Shown here: piece after piece, positions 1 to 5,914 of the stretch
How the letters are laid out: each line of letters begins with the position of its first letter
Position numbering within the stretch: the first letter of the stretch is position 1
Translations under genes and position numbers: made by a program
DNA from: an uncultured Opitutia bacterium
Lineage (GTDB): Bacteria; Verrucomicrobiota; Verrucomicrobiia; Opitutales; UBA953
Direction of reading: 5' to 3'
DNA: 5,914 bases
Assembly (NCBI GenBank): GCA_903829855.1
Contig: CAIKRN010000040.1
Location: 1-5,914, forward strand
The notes under the pieces: model-generated
The model's input: the letters and a program-made list of their open reading frames with translations, nothing else
The model's database searches: none
What the model was told of the DNA's origin: nothing

Positions 1-1227
1 CGCGTCTCACGGGAAAAATCAGCCGCCGACCAGGCTGACCCCTACATCAAACTTTTTGAAAGCGAACTCAAGAGCGGCTCCTCCTTTGAGGAATCACTGA
101 TGACCGCCTACACCGCGATACTCTGCTCGCCGACTAACCTCTATTTCCATGAGCAATCCGGACGCCTCGACGCCTGGGCCGTCGCCTCCCGTCTCAGTTA
201 CATGCTCTGGGGCACCGCTCCCGATGCCGAACTGCGCCTTAATGCCGAAAGTGGGGCCCTGCTCAAACCCGCCACCCTCCGCGCCCAAACTGACCGGCTC
301 ATCGCCGACCCCCGCTCCCAGCGCTTCGTCTCCGACTTCACCGACCAATGGCTCTCCCTGCGAAATATCGAGCTCACGACCCCGGATAAACAACTTTATC
401 CCGAGTTCGACGACGCATTGAAGTCAGCCATGGTGGAAGAGACGCGCCGCTTCTTCGCCGAGATTCTCGCGAAGAATCTCAATACGACCAACTTTCTGGA
501 TTCCGATTGGACGATCTTAAATAACCGTCTCGCCCGGCACTACGGCATCCCTGGCGTCGAGGGCGTCGCGTTTCGAAAAGTCGCGCTCAAGCCCGAATTC
601 CACCGCGGTGGCATTCTCACGCACGCCAGCATCCTGAAAGTCTCCGCCAACGGAAACAACACGTCACCCGTTGTCCGCGGTGCGTGGGTACTCGATCGCA
701 TCCTCGGCACCCCGCCGCCGCCGCCGCCGCCCGGCATTCCTGGCGTCGAACCCGATATCCGTGGAGCGACCACCTTGCGCCAGTCCCTCGAGAAACACCG
801 CACCATCGAAAGCTGTAACAGCTGTCACGCCAAGATTGACCCGCCTGGCTTCGCCTTGGAGAACTACGACGTCGAGGGTGGCTGGCAGACGAACTACCGC
901 AGCCTAGGCAAGCAGTTCAAGTCACCCCCCGATATCAAACGCGTCCAATGGCGCGTTGGGCCGCCCGTGGATGCCTCTGGCACCACAGCCGACGGCAAGA
1001 ACTTCACCAACCTCAGCGAGTTCAAACAAAAAGTCCTGCTCGCGAAGCCCGAGACCTTCACCCTCGCCCTGGCGCGCAAGCTCGCTGCTTACGGAAGCGG
1101 CCGGGCGATGGGTTTCTCCGATCGCACCGAACTCGAACGCATTACCCATGAGACCTTCACGCACGGTAATGGCCTGCGCGATCTCATCCATGGCATCGTC
1201 CAGAGCGAAATCTTTTTAAACAAATGA
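1..1227 (+). CDS. DUF1592/DUF1588/DUF1585 exported protein with CxxCH motif, C-terminal part (5' end outside window)
   Basis: The reading frame is open from base 1, so the 408 visible residues are the C-terminal part of a longer protein; relatives usually carry further N-terminal domains (DUF1587, sometimes a cytochrome-like region). The ATG at 100 is internal: the 33 codons before it read as the end of a DUF1595 segment. Visible order by window codon: DUF1595 end (1-50), DUF1592 (about 55-185; ASRLSYMLWG, QWLSL, LNNRLARHYGI), DUF1588 (about 190-290; RGGILTHASIL, TSPVVRGAWVL, seven prolines at 238-244, CNSCH at 272-276, then IDPPGFALENYD), DUF1585 (about 335-408; LARKLAAYGSGR). CNSCH fits a c-type heme attachment site, implying a Sec-exported periplasmic protein, perhaps in electron transfer; no substrate is known. 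It ends in TGA overlapping the next gene by 4 bases, so the two are probably translationally coupled. Family assignment is firm; function is not. Confidence 0.93.
   Translation, partial: RVSREKSAADQADPYIKLFESELKSGSSFEESLMTAYTAILCSPTNLYFHEQSGRLDAWAVASRLSYMLWGTAPDAELRLNAESGALLKPATLRAQTDRLIADPRSQRFVSDFTDQWLSLRNIELTTPDKQLYPEFDDALKSAMVEETRRFFAEILAKNLNTTNFLDSDWTILNNRLARHYGIPGVEGVAFRKVALKPEFHRGGILTHASILKVSANGNNTSPVVRGAWVLDRILGTPPPPPPPGIPGVEPDIRGATTLRQSLEKHRTIESCNSCHAKIDPPGFALENYDVEGGWQTNYRSLGKQFKSPPDIKRVQWRVGPPVDASGTTADGKNFTNLSEFKQKVLLAKPETFTLALARKLAAYGSGRAMGFSDRTELERITHETFTHGNGLRDLIHGIVQSEIFLNK
712..732 (+). repeat. (CCG)6-CCC trinucleotide run encoding seven prolines
   Basis: Six CCG codons followed by CCC encode an uninterrupted heptaproline inside the DUF1588 region, about 28 codons before the CxxCH motif. 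A proline-rich stretch at this point (LG-x-PPPPPP) is typical of the family, so it is a conserved protein feature rather than random microsatellite expansion. Ribosomes stall on such runs, so translation should depend on elongation factor P. The uniform codon use makes the stretch a possible slippage site in units of one proline. Confidence 0.9.
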
Positions 1228-2537
1228 ACGCCCCACACATCGCCACCAAGACACGCCTCGACCGGCGCGCTTTCCTACGCAACACGGGCTTGCTCCTCAC
1301 GCTGCCCTGGCTCGAGGCCATGGTCCCCAGCTTCGCTAATGCCGCGGAGACGCGCGCCGCGACGACTCAACCTCGGCGCTTCTTGGCGATGAATTACAGC
1401 CTCGGCTTCCACGTCCCCCTACTTGTGCCGAAGGAAGAAGGCGCCGACTACGTGTCCTCGTTCTACCTCGAAGCACTCCAAGCCCACCGCAAGGATTTCA
1501 CCGTCTTCTCGGGAATCTCACACGATGAACAGAATGGCGCCGACGGCCACACCTCGGAGCTCACCTGGCTGACATCTGCGAAACACCCTGGCTTGCCCGG
1601 CTTCCGCAACACCATCTCGCTCGACCAATTGCTGGTGCAGAAACTTAGCCCAGACACACGCTTCACCTCCCTCGCGCTCTCCGCTGGTTCCAATGGCTCA
1701 CTCTCGTGGACGATGAACGGCGTCAACCTTCCGGCCGAGTCGACGCCTTCGCGCCTCTTCCAGCTCCTGTTCGTCAACGGCAGCCCCACCGAGGTCCAGC
1801 GCCAGCTCCGCGACCTGCAACGCGGGCGCAGCATCCTCGACACCCTCAACGGCGAAGCGAAGAAGATGAATGCCAACCTTGGCCCGCGGGATAAAGAGAA
1901 GGTCGACCAGTACTTCACCAGCGTCCGCGAACTCGAAGCACGCCTGCTCTCATCTTCGGCCTGGGCGACCCGCCCGAAGCCGAAAGTCGACGTCAAGCCG
2001 CCCACGGACATCACCGATCGCAACGACATCATCGCGAAGACTCGCCTGATGCATGACTTAATTGCCCTCACTTTCCAGACGGACTCCACCCGCTTCATCA
2101 CCTACAGCGCGGGCGGCGGCAATAGCCCGAAGATTGAAGGGGTCACGCACGAGTGGCACAACCTCTCCCACCACGGCCAGGACGAGACCAAAATCGAAGA
2201 ACTCCGCCTCATCGAACGCGCGGAGTTCAATGAAATCGGCCGACTCCTCGGGCTCCTCAAGGGCGTCAAGGAAGGCCGCGGAACCTTGCTCGACAACACG
2301 ATTGTCATGGCGGGAAGTAATCTCGGCAACGCCAGCTCACACAGCTCGCGCGACCTCCCCCTCATCCTCGCAGGAGGCGGTTTCCGTCACGGCAAGCACG
2401 TCGTCGCCGGCGGCAAGGGCAACGACAACGCCCGCTTCGCCAATCTTTTCGTGCAGATTGCGCACCGGATGGACGTCGGCCTCGAGAAATTCGGCAGCAG
2501 CAATGCTCGCAGTATCAAAGGCTTCGAACTCGCTTAA
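1224..2537 (+). CDS. DUF1552 family protein with Tat signal peptide
   Basis: A complete 437-residue protein of normal length for DUF1552. The N-terminus carries a twin-arginine signal: D-RRAFLR at residues 13-19, a hydrophobic stretch (GLLLTLPWLEAM, 22-33), and a likely cleavage site near ANA-A (38-41), so it should be exported folded to the periplasm. Family hallmarks are FTVFSGISHDEQ with the following GHTSELTWLT, NTISLDQLL, YSAGGGNSP, a His-rich segment (THEWHNLSHHGQD), and near the C-terminus LLDNTIVMAGSNLGNASSHSSRDLPLILAGGG. The last part resembles the related DUF1501 group, thought to share the alkaline phosphatase/sulfatase fold; the His and Asp residues could bind metal, but this is inference. 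The ATG at 1224 overlaps the upstream TGA and has no Shine-Dalgarno sequence, pointing to translational coupling. Genes of this family usually sit next to a DUF1592/1588/1585 gene, as here. The reaction catalysed, if any, is unknown. Confidence 0.93.
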   Translation: MNAPHIATKTRLDRRAFLRNTGLLLTLPWLEAMVPSFANAAETRAATTQPRRFLAMNYSLGFHVPLLVPKEEGADYVSSFYLEALQAHRKDFTVFSGISHDEQNGADGHTSELTWLTSAKHPGLPGFRNTISLDQLLVQKLSPDTRFTSLALSAGSNGSLSWTMNGVNLPAESTPSRLFQLLFVNGSPTEVQRQLRDLQRGRSILDTLNGEAKKMNANLGPRDKEKVDQYFTSVRELEARLLSSSAWATRPKPKVDVKPPTDITDRNDIIAKTRLMHDLIALTFQTDSTRFITYSAGGGNSPKIEGVTHEWHNLSHHGQDETKIEELRLIERAEFNEIGRLLGLLKGVKEGRGTLLDNTIVMAGSNLGNASSHSSRDLPLILAGGGFRHGKHVVAGGKGNDNARFANLFVQIAHRMDVGLEKFGSSNARSIKGFELA

Positions 2538-2540
2538 CGC

Positions 2541-3473
2541 ATGCGACTCGCGCTACTCGTCAGCCTAGCGGCCTTACAGACCTTCGCGGTCGAGACTTGG
2601 GTGGCCGCTGGGTATGGTGGTCGGCGCATGATTTCGCACGATGGCCTGAAGTGGGAGATTACCGAGGAATGGGGCGTCGATGGGAAAGATGATAGCAATA
2701 ACCTGATCAGCGCGGCGTACGGTGCGGGCAAGTTCGTGGTCGTCGGCGGTGGCGGCTGGAGCCGCGACACCCAAGCGGGCCACATCCTAACTTCGCCGGA
2801 CGGCGTCAAATGGACCGAGGTCAAGAAGCTCCCCTTCCGAGTCAGCCCGCTCGTCTATGCGGGCAAGCGTTTCATTGCCGGTGGCCCTGATCGCACGCTT
2901 TGGTTTTCCGATGACGGTACCAATTGGACCCAAGGCGGACAGGCCAAAGCCGAAGGTATTCCGAGCTGGGCGCTCTGGTTCCGCCAAGGTGCCTATGGCA
3001 ACGGCGTCTATGTCTTCATGGGCGAAGCGGGCGCCAAGAAGGAATTCTTTTGGTGCATGCGCACGACGGACGGCACCAAGGTCGACTTCCGGGCCGACCT
3101 TCCCCAGCTGCGTTCATTGGCCTTCGGCAACAAACTCTTCGTCGCCGTGGGCAACGGCGCTATCGTGACTTCCGTCGACGGCAAAGACTGGCTGAAGCAG
3201 GAACGCCCGGTGGACGAAAAACTGGATTGGATTCAGTGGACGGGTAAACAGTTCCTCGCCGGCGGCGGCAAGGTCACCCTCACATCGACGGATGGAAAAA
3301 CCTGGCAGCCCTCTACGATTCGGGCGCCTGGGCGGATCGTCTGGACAGATGGGCAACGCTTCATCGCTAGCTCCTGGCCAGGAAAAATGTTCTTCTCTGC
3401 TGACGGCAAGACCTGGCAGCAATCCGCTGCGATGACGCCCAACGGCATCAACGCCGTGGTCAAAGCCCCGTAA
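2541..3473 (+). CDS. Secreted beta-propeller-like protein with seven SxDGxxW repeats
   Basis: A complete 310-residue protein. Residues 1-16 look like a short Sec signal peptide (MRLALLVSLAALQTFA, cleavage perhaps after Ala16). The rest is built from a repeat whose hallmark is S-x-D-G-x-x-W: SHDGLKW (32-38), SPDGVKW (85-91), SDDGTNW (123-129), a degenerate TTDGTKV (175-181), SVDGKDW (211-217), STDGKTW (249-255) and SADGKTW (286-292). Between copies lies a strand of the form G-x-x-F-V/I-x-x-G-x-G (AGKFVVVGG, GNKLFVAVG, GKQFLAGGG). Such Asp-box-like repeats are found in sialidase/BNR-type propellers, and seven copies suggest seven blades. No catalytic set can be identified, so a binding or scaffolding role is as likely as an enzyme. 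It starts 3 bases after the DUF1552 stop, so it is most likely co-transcribed; there is no Shine-Dalgarno sequence. A hairpin terminator follows directly. Fold call fairly sure, function unknown. Confidence 0.85.
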   Translation: MRLALLVSLAALQTFAVETWVAAGYGGRRMISHDGLKWEITEEWGVDGKDDSNNLISAAYGAGKFVVVGGGGWSRDTQAGHILTSPDGVKWTEVKKLPFRVSPLVYAGKRFIAGGPDRTLWFSDDGTNWTQGGQAKAEGIPSWALWFRQGAYGNGVYVFMGEAGAKKEFFWCMRTTDGTKVDFRADLPQLRSLAFGNKLFVAVGNGAIVTSVDGKDWLKQERPVDEKLDWIQWTGKQFLAGGGKVTLTSTDGKTWQPSTIRAPGRIVWTDGQRFIASSWPGKMFFSADGKTWQQSAAMTPNGINAVVKAP

Positions 3474-3476
3474 ACA

Positions 3477-3508
3477 AAAGGGCCGGAGTCTGGCAACTCC
3501 GGCCCTTT
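3477..3508. terminator. Bidirectional intrinsic terminator between convergent genes
   Basis: A perfect 13-bp inverted repeat (AAAGGGCCGGAGT / ACTCCGGCCCTTT) with a 6-base loop starts 3 bases after the stop of the propeller gene. On the - strand the GC stem is followed by TTTTGTTT; on the + strand by TTTGATATAT. It can therefore stop transcription from both sides, with the better U-tract for transcripts leaving dnaK. Placement between two converging genes supports this. Confidence 0.85.
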
Positions 3509-3519
3509 GATATATCAGC

Positions 3520-3551
3520 CTATCCCTAGCGCAGGCTCTATCCCTGCGCAG
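3520..3551. repeat. Short tandem-like direct repeat CTATCCCT(A)GCGCAG
   Basis: CTATCCCTAGCGCAG at 3520-3534 recurs as CTATCCCTGCGCAG at 3538-3551, differing by one inserted A, with an 18-base period. It lies in the 89-base gap between the converging genes, downstream of the dnaK stop codon. The second copy shares its GCGCAG with the hairpin next to that stop. No function can be read; it may be a local duplication or part of a dispersed intergenic repeat. Confidence 0.6.
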
Positions 3552-3562
3552 CTACGCTGCGC
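3546..3562. other. Small hairpin abutting the dnaK stop codon
   Basis: GCGCAGC - TAC - GCTGCGC forms a perfect 7-bp stem with a 3-base loop, ending exactly one base before the dnaK stop codon (TTA at 3563-3565 on the + strand). In the dnaK mRNA it would fold directly after the stop. There is no U-tract behind it, so it is not an intrinsic terminator itself; it could stabilise the mRNA 3' end or be part of a repeat element. Confidence 0.5.
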
Positions 3563-5515
<1,953 letters not shown>

Positions 5516-5548
5516 ATGTTGTTTTGGTAGATAGGTTCTGTCCTCTTA

Positions 5549-5567
5549 TTGGCAGGGCGTGTGCCAA
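5549..5567 (-). promoter_or_regulatory. Palindrome fitting a sigma-54 type -24/-12 element upstream of dnaK
   Basis: Read toward dnaK the site is TTGGCACACGCCCTGCCAA. It has GG, ten bases, then GC, the obligatory spacing of sigma-54 promoters (TGGCAC-N5-TTGC), with TGGCAC intact and CTGC in place of TTGC. Transcription would start near 5541, giving a leader of about 25 bases. The same bases are an inverted repeat TTGGCA-N7-TGCCAA, which alternatively could be an operator. It is not CIRCE, whose arms and spacer differ. No convincing sigma-70 or sigma-32 promoter was found for dnaK in this gap. The match comes from inspection only. Confidence 0.4.
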
Positions 5568-5586
5568 CGGAAAAACCCGATATTTA

Positions 5587-5642
5587 TTTGATTTTCAAAG
5601 GTGGTAGCCCGGGCAAAAGTGCCCCTGACGGGTCAATATGAC
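5587..5642. promoter_or_regulatory. Cluster of short inverted repeats in the dnaK-hemB divergent region
   Basis: Several small dyads are packed here: TTTGA-TTT-TCAAA (5587-5599), the palindrome GCCCGGGC (5607-5614), GGGCA-AAAG-TGCCC (5611-5624), and alternating half-sites TGAC-GG-GTCA-ATA-TGAC (5626-5642). The region lies between two divergent genes, where operators for either would be expected. None matches a named operator that I recognise. Short dyads arise often by chance, so only the density is notable. Confidence 0.3.
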
Positions 5643-5690
5643 AAAGTGTCCCACCGCTCCCCGTCCCACCTGCCGACAAAGGCTTCGCCG

Positions 5691-5719
5691 TTGCCCTGCC
5701 CCATGGGTTACCCTATCTA
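5691..5719 (+). promoter_or_regulatory. Possible hemB promoter close to the start codon
   Basis: TTGCCC (5691-5696), a 17-base spacer and TATCTA (5714-5719) loosely resemble sigma-70 -35 and -10 boxes (4 of 6 and 3 of 6 matches). Transcription would begin about 3-8 bases beyond, at or just before the hemB ATG at 5729, giving a leaderless or nearly leaderless mRNA. That would agree with the absence of a Shine-Dalgarno sequence. The match is weak and could be chance. Confidence 0.22.
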
Positions 5720-5728
5720 GACCCACTG

Positions 5729-5914
5729 ATGTCGGCCCCCCTCGATCAATCCGTCCGCCTCCGACGCCTCCGTGCGACGGCTGGCATACGTGCCATGCTC
5801 GGCGAAACGGTCGTCGAACCTCGCCACCTCATCCAGCCGCTCTTCGTCACCGAAGGTGAGGTCGCTGAGCCTATCGGCTCCTTGCCCGGCGTCAGCCGCA
5901 TCCCACTTTCTCAG
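5729..5914 (+). CDS. hemB: Porphobilinogen synthase (delta-aminolevulinic acid dehydratase), N-terminal part
   Basis: The first 62 residues of HemB; the frame stays open to the window edge, while the family usually has about 325-340 residues. HemB condenses two 5-aminolevulinate molecules to porphobilinogen in the cytoplasm, the first shared step of tetrapyrrole (heme, corrinoid) synthesis after aminolevulinate. Recognition rests on RLRRLRATAGIRAMLGET (10-27), LIQPLFVTEG (34-43) and PIGSLPGVSRI (48-58), which follow the conserved start of the family (R-x-R-R-L-R, L-I-x-P-L-F-V, P-I-x-S-x-P-G-V). The active-site lysines and metal ligands lie beyond the edge and cannot be checked. The ATG at 5729 is chosen because no upstream in-frame ATG, GTG or TTG was seen nearby and the next ATG (codon 23) would cut into conserved sequence. 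It is transcribed divergently from dnaK, 213 bases apart. Confidence 0.93.
   Translation, partial: MSAPLDQSVRLRRLRATAGIRAMLGETVVEPRHLIQPLFVTEGEVAEPIGSLPGVSRIPLSQ

Noticed and set aside
1463..2101. 212-codon open frame on the - strand, antisense to the DUF1552 gene
   Set aside because: It lies wholly inside a firmly identified gene, its product is Ser/Arg-rich and low in recognisable motifs, and long antisense frames are expected in GC-rich coding DNA.
5607..5624. Hairpin GGGCA-AAAG-TGCCC as a terminator
   Set aside because: The stem is only 5 bp, no U-tract follows on either strand, and both neighbouring genes are transcribed away from it.
5516..5728. CIRCE (HrcA) element or sigma-32 promoter for dnaK
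   Set aside because: No TTAGCACTC-N9-GAGTGCTAA arrangement exists; the only strong palindrome has a 7-base spacer. CTTTGAAAAT resembles a sigma-32 -35 box but no CCCCAT-like -10 follows at the right distance.
5638..5859. 73-codon + strand frame running from the intergenic gap into hemB in another frame
   Set aside because: It overlaps hemB out of frame, is rich in Pro, Arg and Thr typical of a GC-rich shadow, and has no start signal.

Overview
The window holds five protein genes in three transcription units, in a GC-rich genome with no mobile element, CRISPR array or structural RNA that I could see. The first unit encodes families (DUF1592/DUF1588/DUF1585, DUF1552) that are abundant as neighbouring pairs in Planctomycetota, Verrucomicrobiota and some Acidobacteriota and Myxococcota. 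The DnaK is of the Gram-negative type. None of the four visible start codons has a clear Shine-Dalgarno sequence. Together these suggest a Gram-negative bacterium of the PVC group, most likely Verrucomicrobiota; this placement is inference.

Bases 1-3473 (+ strand) form a tight run of three genes for exported proteins. The first is the C-terminal part of a DUF1592/DUF1588/DUF1585 protein with a CxxCH heme-type motif. It overlaps by 4 bases (ATGA) a Tat-exported DUF1552 protein. After a 3-base gap comes a small protein with an apparent signal peptide and seven S-x-D-G-x-x-W repeats, read as a beta-propeller. The spacing argues for one mRNA and a joint role in the periplasm or at the cell surface. 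Their biochemical function is unknown, and this is the best candidate here for an undescribed system.

Bases 3474-3562 separate this operon from a convergent gene. They hold a perfect 13-bp hairpin with a U-rich side on both strands (likely shared terminator), a duplicated 14-15 base element, and a small hairpin touching the dnaK stop codon.

Bases 3563-5515 (- strand) encode a complete 650-residue DnaK (Hsp70) chaperone; no grpE or dnaJ lies in the window. Bases 5516-5728 are a divergent intergenic region of 213 bases between dnaK and hemB. It contains a palindrome that also fits a sigma-54 type -24/-12 promoter reading into dnaK, and a cluster of short inverted repeats. Bases 5729-5914 (+ strand) encode the first 62 residues of HemB (porphobilinogen synthase), cut by the window edge.

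The dnaK and hemB genes are housekeeping; the upstream three-gene operon looks like an accessory or niche-related unit placed tail-to-tail with dnaK.
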